This document shows positions 1 through 11,284 of a DNA stretch of 64,000 nt, one piece after another. The stretch is from Nostoc punctiforme NIES-2108 (lineage in GTDB: Bacteria; Cyanobacteriota; Cyanobacteriia; Cyanobacteriales; Nostocaceae), in NCBI GenBank assembly GCA_003326195.1, contig LXQE01000151.1, forward strand, positions 122,935 to 186,934, given 5' to 3'. Numbering within the stretch: position 1 is the first letter of the stretch; each line of letters opens with the position of its first letter. Under the pieces are notes generated by a model. It made no database searches and was not told the origin of the DNA. It saw nothing but the letters and a program-made list of their open reading frames with translations. Position numbers and translations under genes: made by a program.

Positions 1-2
1 CC

Positions 3-538
3 ACCGGAAGCCGCCTCGCCGACAAACTCAGCCACAAGTACTTTGGTAAATATCATGCAGGATGCTACCCAGCGAATCAAAACCTACCCTTCGCAGAGCG
101 CACCATCAACATTGGCTTAGAATTAGAATCACGTGGTTTTGCCCACGCCCCCACCATTGAACCGCAAAAATTCAGCAGATATCAAATAGAAGTCTTCCCC
201 CACCCAGCAATCGTTAACCTATTCAACTTAGAACGCATCCTCAAATACAAAAAAGGACGCCTCAATGAGCGCCGTCTAGAACTAATCAAACTCCAAAATT
301 ATCTTCTCGATATCCTCCCCTCTCTTTCTCCTCCTCTGCGTTCTCTGCGCCTCTGCGGTTCGTTTCCTATTGAAATCCCCACCACAGGCGCAACCCTCAA
401 AGCAACCGAAGATAAACTAGATAGCCTAATTTGTGCTTACGTTGCTGCATACTGGTGGTATTGGGGAGAACAGCGTAATTTAGTATTAGGCGATCGCACC
501 ACTGGCTACATTGTCATCCCTCAGAGAATATTAGCCTA
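3..538 (+). CDS. DUF429-like protein, 3' part (5' end outside window)
   Basis: Open frame from the window edge: TGSRLADKLSHKYFGKYHAGCYPANQ...IEVFPHPAIVNLF...LDSLICAYVAAYWWYWGE...GYIVIP, ending TAA at 536-538. Not in the ORF track because its start is outside the window. Confidence 0.75.
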
Positions 539-577
539 AAATTGTAATGTATTAATGATTTAGCTCAAAGAGGTTTT

Positions 578-1045
578 ATGCAAGGAGTTAATTCTAATTT
601 GAGTTTAAAAGAGCTTTATAAAATTGACGATCATCTCTGGTTAGAGGAAACAATCAAGCTATTGAAAGCTAACCATTTAGAAGAATTAGATTTAGAAAAT
701 TTAATTGAGGAGCTAGAAAATTTGGGTCGTCGAGATAAAGCCAAGGTTGCTAGTTTATTAGAAAAAATTATTAGACATCTTTTGCTGCTACAATACTGTA
801 CACAAGAATCTCAATATAATTCGGGACATTGGAAAGCAGAAATTAGAAGCTTTAGGAATCAATTAAAACGTAACTTGACAACGAATTTATATGAATACTT
901 AGACAACGAATTAGCATCAATTTATGATGATGCTTTAGGGTATGTAATTGAGAAAACTGAGGGTAAACTAGATAACTTCCCTCAATATTGTATTTATACC
1001 TTAGAACAGCTATTAGATATTAATTATTTACCTGAAAACCTGTAA
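578..1045 (+). CDS. DUF29 family protein
   Basis: 155 aa; LENLIEELENLGRRDKAKVASLLEKIIRHLLLLQY...W..EI..FR.QL is typical of cyanobacterial DUF29 proteins. Confidence 0.85.
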   Translation: MQGVNSNLSLKELYKIDDHLWLEETIKLLKANHLEELDLENLIEELENLGRRDKAKVASLLEKIIRHLLLLQYCTQESQYNSGHWKAEIRSFRNQLKRNLTTNLYEYLDNELASIYDDALGYVIEKTEGKLDNFPQYCIYTLEQLLDINYLPENL

Positions 1046-1051
1046 AATAAA

Positions 1052-1082
1052 AGGCGTTGCTAAACTTAAGTCAGCAACGCCT
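1052..1082. terminator. Bidirectional terminator hairpin between convergent genes
   Basis: AGGCGTTGCT ... AGCAACGCCT, perfect 10-bp arms, between the DUF29 gene (+) and glgP (-). Confidence 0.7.
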
Positions 1083-1114
1083 AATCTTGAATATTCAATA
1101 ACTACTCAACACTC

Positions 1115-3697
1115 TTACTCTGCCCAAGCAATCAACCTTGGTTCATAAGGATTAGCCAGGTGTGGATTTTTTGGCAATACACGCAAAGACAAACCTTGTA
1201 AACCAGAAGCGGTATAGATGATATTACCAGTGTAAATACTCAATTGCTGTCCATCTTCGCCTTGGTAATCCATCACTACTGGCACAGCGTTGACAATCTC
1301 ACCATTGGCATCGATCGCACCTTGATATAGTTCCACCTGCACATCATCATTGGTCAAAGTCGCCAAGTCAACCTTGGCTTTGACAGCAACGGTTTGGTTA
1401 ACCTCAATGTCTGAAGCTGCCGATACGTCAACGTCTTTGATTCTGATGTTGAACCAGTGTTCGCTCAGTTTTTCTTTCCAAGCGGCTAGTTCTTTCGCTG
1501 GGCCATAGTTATCAACAGTTAGGGTATGATAGCGATCGCTAGCCGGGAAATAAGCCCGCCCGGCATATTCTCCTACCATCCGTGCTGTATTAAAGAACGG
1601 ACAATTCAACCGAATTGCATCCTTCATTTTGGCAACCCACGGACGGGGTAAGCCATCAGTATCTCGCTGCTCATAAAATAGCGGTACAACTTCCTTCTCT
1701 AACAACTCATAGAGAGCGTTTGCTTCTACTTCATCTTGGTAGTTAGGATCGTCGTAATTCTCTCCATGTCCAATTGCCCAGCCTGTGCGGACGTAATCAG
1801 CTTCATCCCACCAGCCATCTAGCACACTTAAATTCGGTAATCCATTCATTGCCGCTTTCATCCCACTAGTACCAGAGGCTTCCCGTGGACGACGCGGTGT
1901 GTTCAACCAGATATCGCAACCCGCAACCATCAACCGGGAAATGTGAATGTCGTAATTTGGAACAAACACTACCTGTTTTTCTAAATGCTGTTCGCGGATA
2001 AAATGATTGATCTCGCGGATCAATTCTTTACCGGGAATATCCTTGGGATGTGCCTTACCAGCAATTACAAATTGTACTTTCCGGTCTTTGTTAGCCAGCA
2101 GAAGCCGCTTAATGCGATCCAAATCACGCATCCAGAGGGTGGCGCGTTTGTAGGTGGCAAAGCGACGAGCAAAGCCAATGGTGAAAGCGTAAGGATCTAA
2201 AACTTCTTGGGCTTGGACAATTTCGGAAGCGGAAGCGCCGCGATCGGTCAAATGCTTGACCAAATGCTCCCGCACATACAAAATCATATCCAAACGGCAA
2301 CGTTCGTGATTGCGCCACAATTCCTCATCCGGTATGGCGTCCATCCGCTCCCATAATGGGCTATCTGGTGGTGCTGATGACCAATTTGGGCCAAGGTAGC
2401 GATCATACAACTCTTGAGTCGATTTCGCTACACAACTGCGAGCATGGACACCGTTAGTAATTGCGGCGATCGGTACTTCCTCTACTGGCACATTTTGCCA
2501 TAAACCCTGGAACATTTGCCGCGACACCACACCATGTAGTTGGGCGACACCGTTGGAAAATGTTGCCATCTTCAGCGCCAGCACCGCCATACTGAAAGGC
2601 CCAGATAAATCGCCTGTATTCTCGCGCCCCAGTCCTAAAAATTGCTCTTTGGGCAACCCAAATATCTCTGCGTAATATCCCAAGTAGTGCAGCATTTTGT
2701 CGGGAGCGAACAAGTCAATTCCCGCAGGTACTGGCGTGTGGGTGGTAAAGATATTGCTGGAAGCGACCACTTGTCTAGCTTGGACATAATTCAGTCCCTC
2801 TTCCTGAATTAGCAAGCGGATGCGTTCTAGGGCAGAGAAGGCAGCATGGCCTTCATTCATGTGGTAAGCGGTAACTTTCAGCCCCAAAGCTTTGAGCATT
2901 TGCACACCACCGATCCCCAGCATGATTTCCTGGTGGATACGCATATCGATGTCGCCACCATACAGCTGATCTGTAATGTCGTGGTCGTAAGTGTTGTTGG
3001 GTTCAATATTGGTGTCTAGCAGATACAAGGGAACTGTTCCCACCTGTACGCGCCAAACTCTAGCGTATACCTTGCGTCCAGGATAATCTACCGCAATCCG
3101 TAGCTCTGAACCATCGGCATTGCGCTCTAGATGCAAGGGCATATTATAAAAATCGTTGAGCAGGTAGCGTTCTTGCTGCCAGCCATCGGCATTGAGATAC
3201 TGGGCAAAGTAGCCTTGCTGATAGAGCAAACCTACACCTACAAGCGGTAGCCCCAAGTCACTGGCAGATTTGAGGTGATCCCCCGCCAGAACGCCCAAGC
3301 CTCCAGAATAGACGGGCAAACAATCTACAAGTCCAAATTCCGCCGAAAAATAGGCGTAGCATTCTTTGGGTTTCTGCTCCCGTTGCTTCTGATACCAAGT
3401 GCGCTCTTGCAAATAATCGTCTAACTGACGGTCAGCTCGATCCATTTGCGCTAAAAAGCCTTCATCTTCGACAACTTCCAGAAGCCGCGATTGAGAGATT
3501 GTACCCAACATTAAAACCGGGTTATGATGGCTAGACTCCCACAGGTCAGAGTCTAAGCGACGAAATAAATCTTTAGTATCAACGTTCCAATCCCAGTGCA
3601 AGTTATATGCCAGCCGCCGTAGTGGTTCAAGTCGCGGCGGTAGTGAAGGAGATACGTTAAATGTGCGAATTGGCTGCATAGGTTGGCAAAACTCCAA
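1115..3697 (-). CDS. glgP: Alpha-glucan (glycogen) phosphorylase with N-terminal DUF3417 region
   Basis: 860 aa; CYAYFSAEFGL, PVYSGGLGVLAGDH, HMNEGHAAF, NTPRRPREASGTSGMKAAMNG. Confidence 0.93.
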   Translation of the reverse strand: MEFCQPMQPIRTFNVSPSLPPRLEPLRRLAYNLHWDWNVDTKDLFRRLDSDLWESSHHNPVLMLGTISQSRLLEVVEDEGFLAQMDRADRQLDDYLQERTWYQKQREQKPKECYAYFSAEFGLVDCLPVYSGGLGVLAGDHLKSASDLGLPLVGVGLLYQQGYFAQYLNADGWQQERYLLNDFYNMPLHLERNADGSELRIAVDYPGRKVYARVWRVQVGTVPLYLLDTNIEPNNTYDHDITDQLYGGDIDMRIHQEIMLGIGGVQMLKALGLKVTAYHMNEGHAAFSALERIRLLIQEEGLNYVQARQVVASSNIFTTHTPVPAGIDLFAPDKMLHYLGYYAEIFGLPKEQFLGLGRENTGDLSGPFSMAVLALKMATFSNGVAQLHGVVSRQMFQGLWQNVPVEEVPIAAITNGVHARSCVAKSTQELYDRYLGPNWSSAPPDSPLWERMDAIPDEELWRNHERCRLDMILYVREHLVKHLTDRGASASEIVQAQEVLDPYAFTIGFARRFATYKRATLWMRDLDRIKRLLLANKDRKVQFVIAGKAHPKDIPGKELIREINHFIREQHLEKQVVFVPNYDIHISRLMVAGCDIWLNTPRRPREASGTSGMKAAMNGLPNLSVLDGWWDEADYVRTGWAIGHGENYDDPNYQDEVEANALYELLEKEVVPLFYEQRDTDGLPRPWVAKMKDAIRLNCPFFNTARMVGEYAGRAYFPASDRYHTLTVDNYGPAKELAAWKEKLSEHWFNIRIKDVDVSAASDIEVNQTVAVKAKVDLATLTNDDVQVELYQGAIDANGEIVNAVPVVMDYQGEDGQQLSIYTGNIIYTASGLQGLSLRVLPKNPHLANPYEPRLIAWAE

Positions 3698-4312
3698 GTT
3701 TAGCTATGGTTATTGTTTACTCTCTTTACCAATGTTGCCAATTCTTTATACAGTAGTTTGTGAAAAAGCGATGACTTTGTTAAGCATTGAGAATTATTTT
3801 TAACCTCGTTGCTAAAGTTTACACCAAGGTGTTTCTAATTCTATGCCTTACTCTGAGCCATGTACTTGGTATATTAAGATTTAATCATTTACTGGTATAT
3901 ATCACTTAAAAAAATTTAGTTTTGAAGAAATAATTTATATTTATTTTAGTATTGCTTCCGGGGATCAATTCGAGATTCTTGGCTGAGGGTGAAAATTCCC
4001 CATAGGTGTGTCCAGGAAAGTGAAATTTTTTAATTATTTTTTAATAAAATTGCTCTATCAAAGAAGACAGTCCCGATAAAACGAGTTTCAAAAGCCAAGC
4101 ATGAAAATCTTCTAAAGACTGGGATTCTTACTCAGCACTCAGCACTCTCAACCCACGAGGCAGAAGGAAACCCCATAAATAATCAATCGGATGAAAACCC
4201 TACCAAGCAGTTAACCAAGAAAAGCGATGCCTGCGGTGGGCTACGCCTACACTAACTACTTGGTATGAAATATTTGCACTAATTCAGCAAAATAACTTAT
4301 AAAGATGTTACT

Positions 4313-4648
4313 TTATGCACCTAGTGAAGGCTGATCTTTAGTATTTTTTGTCATTGTCAGAGCTACAGCTGCTGCATAAGCGAGTTCTGCTGCCATTTGA
4401 TAAGCAAGTTTGATACTTGATGAAGTGTCTTTGGCTTTAGGAGATGGGGAAGCTTTTTTTCGGCGCGACTCTTGTTTGACATCACCTGCTGCAATAGCTC
4501 GCTGTAAAATTATCCAGGCATCTAGGTCTTCTGAGTCATAATTACTTTGAAGTTGCGATCGCAGTTGATCTTCGGCTACAACACTTAGATAGCCGATAGT
4601 TAGAGCTTCTTGTACAATTTCTTTAATTAAAGCCATAATTTGAACCAA
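4313..4648 (-). CDS. Hypothetical cyanobacterial small protein
   Basis: 111-aa ORF with a charged low-complexity middle region; no family recognised. Confidence 0.5.
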   Translation of the reverse strand: MVQIMALIKEIVQEALTIGYLSVVAEDQLRSQLQSNYDSEDLDAWIILQRAIAAGDVKQESRRKKASPSPKAKDTSSSIKLAYQMAAELAYAAAVALTMTKNTKDQPSLGA

Positions 4649-6012
4649 GTGTGTGAGTTAAAACGGATACCTCAATTTGGGAAATTAGATGTTTTTTTGT
4701 AGATTTATCCTCGAAACTAAGCTACTTTTAGCTTTCTTTTAATAAAATTTATAATGAATACCACCAAGCACGCATCACCCGCTTGGCTCACCCGAATGGG
4801 TGATTTATAAATTTTTAGATACAAGTAATAAGGAAGAGGAAAATTTTCAGCTACTTTGGCTTTTTAAGGAATAGGGTGTCACAAGTATAGTAGATATTAT
4901 TCTGAGTTTAACGGGCAATTATAAAATAGTAATGATAGAAATATAGACCAAAATGCCAATAACCACTTACAGCATTTTTAAATCTCCCTCCTCAATGGAT
5001 GCTGTCTAAGTGTATAAAAATATTTCCGAGTAGCACTCGCTCTAGTAAAAAAATTAACTTATTTCCAGCATTATCATCAACAATAAATCTGGAAATCAAC
5101 TTATTTCATAAGAGTGTTCCACTAAAAATAAAATGTGTTATCGTTAAAAACAATTGTTCTTAAAAACCATTCATGTCATTACAAACGTGAATTGGCTAGT
5201 CTGTAAATCATCCGTGTGCAACATGATTGGAGCAGCATACTCTAGAAATTCGTTGCAAGAAAGCCGTCATAGCAGTCGGGGAAGCGCTTACTTGTTTGCA
5301 CCGATGGTTAACTTCAATGTGATGGCTGATGTGGGAGATAATCCACCCTAATTGGATTTTTTTGGGCAAAAATACCCATAAAAATCCAACAATAATTACA
5401 TTGTTATGCTAGGCAGAAATTTTATTTAAACTTTGAATATAGTCTAGTTAAATGTATTTTTTGTTGCAAAATAGCTTGTGAAACTGAATTGTTTCAAAAG
5501 ACTAAAACCGCTTGAGAGGAAATAGCCTCAAGACAAACAACACTATCCTAGTTACTTTAGGAGTGCTGTTAGCGGTAGCAAGCTTTTCAAATTTGCCAGA
5601 GAACCAAAACAGTAGTCTATCTAAACCAGAAAATTTTCCATCAGACAATTTAAAAGTCTGAGTTTTGACCCGGCAATGCACTGAAGTTGTTTTGTTAATT
5701 GATTTTGTGAAAAATAAGCCAAAGTTTTAGGTGCATATAGCACAAAATCTGCTAGCGATTTAACGTAATTGTGCATATTACTTGAGTAATTCTACACACC
5801 TAACCTCAAGAATTGCTCGCATAGTCAAAGCCAGACTATGGTTTTTCAACATTTGAAAAACCATCTAAAAATCTTGGGGAATTTTGGTGATGCTGCTACC
5901 TTAGCTCATGTATTAATACACACATAGCCTATTGGTATTGGCAGAAGATTAGAATACAGCCAAAACAACTTGAAACACTGTCAACAACAATTGATTAAAG
6001 AGATATGTAACC

Positions 6013-6714
6013 ATGCAGAACGAGCAATATTTTTCCAAATTGCAGCGCGTGCAAGAACTTTTAGTAACTACAGTGTTAGGAGATATTCCGACACTTCTCC
6101 TCGGCCCAAAATTGCGTAATTTAGGATACCGTAATATTTTTGGACACATAGGCAGCCCAGTATATATTCAAAATGGTGTTGAATTTAACGGTACTTCTTG
6201 TATTGAGATCGGCGCAGGAGTCTATATTTTCAAGGGTGTGCGGATGGATGCGAGAGGACATAAAAATAATAGAATCCATCTAGGAGATAGAGTTGCGATT
6301 GAACGTAACGTTGATATCGGGTCTTTGAAAGATACGTATATACATATTGATGAAGACACCTTCATTGCTCCCAACGTATGTATTGAGGGGCCAGGAGACA
6401 TTAAAATTGGTAAACACTGCATGATTGCTGCTCATTCAGGGATATATGCCAATAATCATAATTTTGCCGATCCGATGGAGCTGATTAAATACCAAGGTGT
6501 TACTCGCAAGGGAATTGTGATTGAGGATGATTGTTGGCTAGGACATGGAGTAACAGTATTAGATGGCGTTACTATCGGCAAAGGCAGCGTTATTGGGGCG
6601 GGAGCAGTTGTTAATAAAGATATTCCTCCTTTTTCCGTTGCTGTCGGCATACCTGCAAGAGTAATCAAAAACCGAATTGGCAAAGATATAGCAAAGCTTC
6701 AAGTTAAGACATAG
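6013..6714 (+). CDS. Left-handed beta-helix (hexapeptide repeat) acyltransferase
   Basis: Hexapeptide repeats and C-terminal DDCWLGHGVTVLDGVTIGKGSVIGAGAVVNKDIPPFSVAVGIPARVIKNR. Confidence 0.92.
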   Translation: MQNEQYFSKLQRVQELLVTTVLGDIPTLLLGPKLRNLGYRNIFGHIGSPVYIQNGVEFNGTSCIEIGAGVYIFKGVRMDARGHKNNRIHLGDRVAIERNVDIGSLKDTYIHIDEDTFIAPNVCIEGPGDIKIGKHCMIAAHSGIYANNHNFADPMELIKYQGVTRKGIVIEDDCWLGHGVTVLDGVTIGKGSVIGAGAVVNKDIPPFSVAVGIPARVIKNRIGKDIAKLQVKT

Positions 6715-7107
6715 GGCATTGGGTACAAGAGGCAGAGGCGCGGAGGGGCAGAGGGGCAGAACTTACTGTAACTTCTCCTCTGCTCCCCATTTCCCACTCA
6801 GCACTCCTGAAAGCTATGGGGAATAGTAACTATCCCCTGTAAGCTGTTGCCTTTTTTGGGAAACCTTTGCCATCAGTCAACGTCACAAGGGTAAACGCCT
6901 CTGAGTTATCTCTCTTAAGGGCATCTACAAGTCAGACAACTTACATCTTGTACATTATCAATAACCGTAGGTAGACATTGCTAGCCCTGAGTCCCCAGAG
7001 TCCTCTAAAAAAGGGACGAGATTTGGGTAATATAAAGTAGCTATCTTTTCTGCATTGCAGATACTGAAAGAAAAGCTTTCTTTGTTTTACCCGTTGGAGA
7101 TATTTCT

Positions 7108-7224
7108 ATGCTGACTTTAAAAATCGCTGTTTATATTGTTGTTGCCTTCTTCGTAACTATCTTCATCTTCGGATTTTTGTCGAACGATCCAGCTCGTAAC
7201 CCCGGCCGTCGGGACTTAGAGTAA
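7108..7224 (+). CDS. psbI: Photosystem II reaction center protein I
   Basis: 38-aa ORF absent from the supplied track: [38 protein letters not shown], a near-canonical PsbI. Confidence 0.96.
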
Positions 7225-7421
7225 AAGGGCGATAAATCATCCGCGACTTTGGAAGGCGGAAAATACTAAACGCCACGGAAACTTACTAAGCGAAAATTTA
7301 GTAAGTTTCTTCCTCCAAGTAGCTTGCTGTAGGTAGCAGAAGGCAACAGTCGGAAGGCAAAATGTATGTTTAATCCTTCCCTTTGTCATTTGGCTGTTTG
7401 TTAGCCCGATTTTGCTCACTT

Positions 7422-10277
7422 ATGCTTCATCCAGTTCTGCCACCTAATCCGCCTCCTATCGTTGAATCTTTACAACCTGTAAATCCCGCATTATCTGCTA
7501 GTCATACAAAGTTTCTTTCAGGTGTAGATACTGGAATACACGAAAAGACAGACAAATTCAAGCAGTCCAAGAATTTGGCTCAGTTGGCAATTTCGGGTAA
7601 CACTAAGAGCGCTCCTTTATTGTCAACTCCGATCAACTCAACTCAAGATGACTTGGTAGTTGCTGAAACTTCTTCTGTAGTTCATTCACCAGAAACCTTT
7701 CCACCAGAAAGTTCCCCACTCCCAGGTTCTGTAACTGCTGGGCTTTTGGGGCAGCCACTGGTTGTTGGTTATCCCACGCAGGAGGTTACAACCTCTAATG
7801 GGCTTAAACAAGACACAAAGACAAGTCCGAGCGTCGAACCCCGCCGCTCGGAAGTTCTGATGTCGGCACTGCGTAAACGAGAGATGCAAAGAAAAGTCGG
7901 AGCGGAGGCTTTAGACCAAGACGCAAAAGATGAGCCTGCTCAAAAACTCGGTCAGCGATCGCTAAATCCAAACTCTAATGGTGGAGCAAAACCAACCTTT
8001 TTGGACTCTTCTAGCTTTACCTATAGAGTTTCTCCAAGCCCACTTGTCGCCCAATCTCCACGCCCTCTTCAAATTGCCCCAACTGTCACAAACAGCAACA
8101 AGTTAGGCAAATCCAAAGCAGAAATTTTAGCTGAGAAGTTAACCCAACAAAAACAGCAACATGATATTACTGCACAACAGTCTCTAAAACAAGACAATAT
8201 CTCTGTATCTGCTGCCGATCTTGCACCGAGTTCTCAATCAGTAGAAAATTTTATCACATTCAAGTCTCGTCAGCCCAAAAACCAACTCTCAGTACCCATC
8301 ACTGTAGAATTTAAGTCCCAAGTCCAGCAACAAAGCCAAGTACCAACGCGTACACCACAAGTAAATACCACTCAGCCACAAACTCAACCTTCTGGTACAA
8401 CTGCGCCAGCTACCACACCGCCAGCCGGACAAAGAACTGTAGAAGTCACTTCAGATCGGCAAGAGTATGACGAGCAACAGCGAATTATTACAGCTGTAGG
8501 TAATGTAATTGTGCGATTTGATGGGGCAGTGGTGGATGCCGATCGCTTACAAGTCAATTTGGACAACATGATCGCTGCGGGAGAAGGCAACGTCACCTTA
8601 ACACGGGGCGATCAGATACTGCGTGGACAACGCTTTACCTATAATTTCGTTCAAGATCGTGGGGAACTGGAAAATGGTAGAGGAGAGATTTACGTACCTT
8701 CAGCACAAGCAGATTTTGCTTTTTCACCCACGGCTGTAAGTACTGGTGGAGTTTCAAAACGTCCACCCAGCGATCGCATTAGAGCCAATCAACCCGTTTC
8801 CGGTGTGAGTAGCCCTGGAGGAATTGATGTGACAATTGGTGGTCAGTCAGACGCCAGCAACATCCCGCCACCGAAAGCAGGGGGTGCAGTCAATCGGCTC
8901 AGGTTTGAAGCTGAACAAATTGACTTTTATCCGCAAGGCTGGCAAGCAAACAATGTCCGCATCACCAACGATCCTTTTTCCCCGCCTGAATTGGAATTAC
9001 GCGCAGATAAAGTAACTTTGACACGAGAATCACCCTTAGTAGACCGCATCAGAACACAGCGACAGCGTTTGGTATTGGATCAAACAGTCTCCTTACCAAT
9101 TCCCCTGAATGAGCGTACTATTGACCGCCGAGAGCGGGACGTTACACCTGCAATAGTCTCCCCAGGCTACGATGGAGAAGATCGGGGAGGTTTGTATATT
9201 GAGCGTAGATTTCCAGTAATCGATACAGAGCAAACACGCTGGACAGTCACGCCCCAGTTATTATTACAGAGAGGTGTGCAAGAAGGCACAGGTGACTTAG
9301 GCGCACTGTTTGGTGTGAAGACCAAGATAAATTCTGTTTTGAATCCACGGAGGATAATTCAGGGAACTGCGGAGTTAACTAGTTTTAACTTGAATGACGT
9401 GGAAGAAAATTTGCGAGTGAATTTAGGATTGCGCCAGACATTAGGCACTTCTCTTCCCCACACATTGAATGTGCAATATAACTACCGCGATCGTCTCTAC
9501 AACGGTACTCTGGGTTTTCAAACTGTCCAGAGCAGTTTTGGCGGCATTATTACCTCTCCTGTGATTCCTTTAGGAAAAAGTGGCATCAACCTTAACTACC
9601 AAGCAAGTGCCCAGTATATTGATGCCAACACCGATCGCCAAGACTTGCTAGAACCAGTGCGGGAAAACGATCGCATTTCACTTGGTCGTTTACAAGGCAG
9701 TGCTACCCTCAGTAGAGGGCTGTTGCTGTGGCAGGGAAAACCATTACCACCCACTGCCACTGAGGGATTACGATACACCGCTACCCCTGTAGTTCCTTAC
9801 TTGCAAGCGATCGCTAGCGTCACAGGCACTACCAGTTATTACAGCAATGGTGATAACCAAAGCACTCTAATTGGCACCATTGGCTTACAAGGGCAAATTG
9901 GTCATTTTTCCCGACCTTTTTTAGACTATACCGCCTTTAATGTCAGTTTCTCTCAAGGGCTAAATAACGGATTATCACCCTTTTTGTTTGACCGCTCCGT
10001 TGATAACAAAGTATTGACCGCTGGAATATCACAGCAAATCTACGGCCCTTTTCGCTTAGGCTTCCAAACATCTGTTAACTTAGATACTGGTAGAGAAACT
10101 AGTACCGACTACATTTTGGAATATAGCCGTCGCACCTATGGCATTACCTTACGTTACAATCCGGTGCTGGAGTTAGGTGGCTTCAGCATCCGAATTAGTG
10201 ATTTTAACTGGGGTGGCGGCACCGATCCATTTTCAGAAATTAAGCCAGTAGTGAACGGCGTGCAACAGGATAATTAG
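7422..10277 (+). CDS. DUF3769 family, LptD/OstA-like outer-membrane protein
   Basis: OstA-like segment RTVEVTSDRQEYDEQQRIITAVGNVIVRFDGAVVDADRLQVNLDN followed by a beta-barrel-like C-terminus. Start placed at MLHPVLPPNPP; the track starts at 7383. Confidence 0.8.
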   Translation: MLHPVLPPNPPPIVESLQPVNPALSASHTKFLSGVDTGIHEKTDKFKQSKNLAQLAISGNTKSAPLLSTPINSTQDDLVVAETSSVVHSPETFPPESSPLPGSVTAGLLGQPLVVGYPTQEVTTSNGLKQDTKTSPSVEPRRSEVLMSALRKREMQRKVGAEALDQDAKDEPAQKLGQRSLNPNSNGGAKPTFLDSSSFTYRVSPSPLVAQSPRPLQIAPTVTNSNKLGKSKAEILAEKLTQQKQQHDITAQQSLKQDNISVSAADLAPSSQSVENFITFKSRQPKNQLSVPITVEFKSQVQQQSQVPTRTPQVNTTQPQTQPSGTTAPATTPPAGQRTVEVTSDRQEYDEQQRIITAVGNVIVRFDGAVVDADRLQVNLDNMIAAGEGNVTLTRGDQILRGQRFTYNFVQDRGELENGRGEIYVPSAQADFAFSPTAVSTGGVSKRPPSDRIRANQPVSGVSSPGGIDVTIGGQSDASNIPPPKAGGAVNRLRFEAEQIDFYPQGWQANNVRITNDPFSPPELELRADKVTLTRESPLVDRIRTQRQRLVLDQTVSLPIPLNERTIDRRERDVTPAIVSPGYDGEDRGGLYIERRFPVIDTEQTRWTVTPQLLLQRGVQEGTGDLGALFGVKTKINSVLNPRRIIQGTAELTSFNLNDVEENLRVNLGLRQTLGTSLPHTLNVQYNYRDRLYNGTLGFQTVQSSFGGIITSPVIPLGKSGINLNYQASAQYIDANTDRQDLLEPVRENDRISLGRLQGSATLSRGLLLWQGKPLPPTATEGLRYTATPVVPYLQAIASVTGTTSYYSNGDNQSTLIGTIGLQGQIGHFSRPFLDYTAFNVSFSQGLNNGLSPFLFDRSVDNKVLTAGISQQIYGPFRLGFQTSVNLDTGRETSTDYILEYSRRTYGITLRYNPVLELGGFSIRISDFNWGGGTDPFSEIKPVVNGVQQDN

Positions 10278-10567
10278 TCTAAGGATTTGGGACGACTCGA
10301 CAGGCGATCGATCGCACAATTAGTTAATGCCGCGCCAGGTATTCTCAAGCTGGCATAGTCGCCGCTTAGTTGAATGCCTGATGGTGGTTGGTGTAGGGTT
10401 ACACAGCATCTATGAACTGCGGCTTGGTACTCTCGCCATTGCCTGCGGATTTCAATACTTGCAGCATCATCACCTAAGTCTGAAAATCTTAGCCCCGCTC
10501 GCATCAGCCAAGATTCTACATCAGTTGTTTCACCAACTATTTCTGGAATGTAATTAATCTTTTTCAT
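10274..10567 (-). CDS. Hypothetical protein
   Basis: 97-aa ORF; tail overlaps the end of the DUF3769 gene by 4 nt. Confidence 0.5.
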   Translation of the reverse strand: MKKINYIPEIVGETTDVESWLMRAGLRFSDLGDDAASIEIRRQWREYQAAVHRCCVTLHQPPSGIQLSGDYASLRIPGAALTNCAIDRLSSRPKSLD

Positions 10568-10664
10568 CAGTAATATCTTATACGTATGTCTATTTGCTTC
10601 ACTTTAAGATAAAGTATTAAGACTAGCCAATATCATTTTTTATCAAAATCATCACTAAAAATGA

Positions 10665-10696
10665 TTGATGCCCAAGTATTAATACTTGGGCATCAA
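10665..10696. terminator. 32-bp perfect palindrome downstream of the beta-barrel gene
   Basis: TTGATGCCCAAGTATTAATACTTGGGCATCAA is its own reverse complement; lies 3' of the minus-strand gene at 10772. Confidence 0.55.
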
Positions 10697-10771
10697 AGAA
10701 CGAATTACTATTACGGCTGGAAAAGATCATTGCTTTAGCTTCCGAATAAGCCCTTTTCTAGCTCGTAATCA

Positions 10772-11284
10772 CTAGAAGCGATAGCCTAATCCAGCTTGGA
10801 AGCTGACGGCATCAGCATCACTATTTTTGTAGGCGTCAATACCCCATTTAGTATCCCCGTAGGCAATAACATTTTTGCTTACTTCTGATTCAATCCCAAG
10901 GGTGACTACAGGTGAATTCCGATTGCCCAATGGGGTTTTTTGACCTTCATCAGTTACAAAAGAATAACCACCACCGAAGTAAACGTTAGTATTTTTGGCG
11001 ATGGGCGCATCATAAGTGACTATGGGCATAATTGCAGCAGCATCGCCACCATACAACACAGAACCCCGCAGTGAAACTGGGGCATTGGGTACGGCGTATC
11101 GTCCTTGAATATTACCACCAATTTGTGCTTCATCGTTTCCTTGTCCGCCACTGGTTGCACCAACAGCAACACCAGCACCGATGTAGTTACCGTTAGTACC
11201 TGCTGTTTGAGCAGATGCAATGCCGGCTGAGAGGACAATGGAAGCAACAGCAATTGCAGAGGCAGCTAATTTTGTCAGTTTCAT
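10772..11284 (-). CDS. Secreted or outer-membrane beta-barrel protein
   Basis: Signal peptide MKLTKLAASAIAVASIVLSAGIASAQ and terminal aromatic VSFQAGLGYRF. Track start at 11317 adds 11 aa before the likely start. Confidence 0.75.
   Translation of the reverse strand: MKLTKLAASAIAVASIVLSAGIASAQTAGTNGNYIGAGVAVGATSGGQGNDEAQIGGNIQGRYAVPNAPVSLRGSVLYGGDAAAIMPIVTYDAPIAKNTNVYFGGGYSFVTDEGQKTPLGNRNSPVVTLGIESEVSKNVIAYGDTKWGIDAYKNSDADAVSFQAGLGYRF

Noticed and set aside
1985-2318. Small ORFs (1985-2200 +, 2124-2318 -) inside glgP
   Set aside because: Overlapping or alternative-frame ORFs inside a strongly supported CDS; no recognisable domain. The same reasoning was applied to other nested ORFs, e.g. 6222-6422, 8384-8596, 12128-12358, 19585-20082, 35053-35415 and 58651-58854.
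5510-5659. Possible small exported peptide (LRGNSLKTNNTILVTLGVLLAVASFSNLPENQNSS...)
   Set aside because: Only a TTG start with no clear ribosome binding site and no recognised family; suggestive but unsupported.
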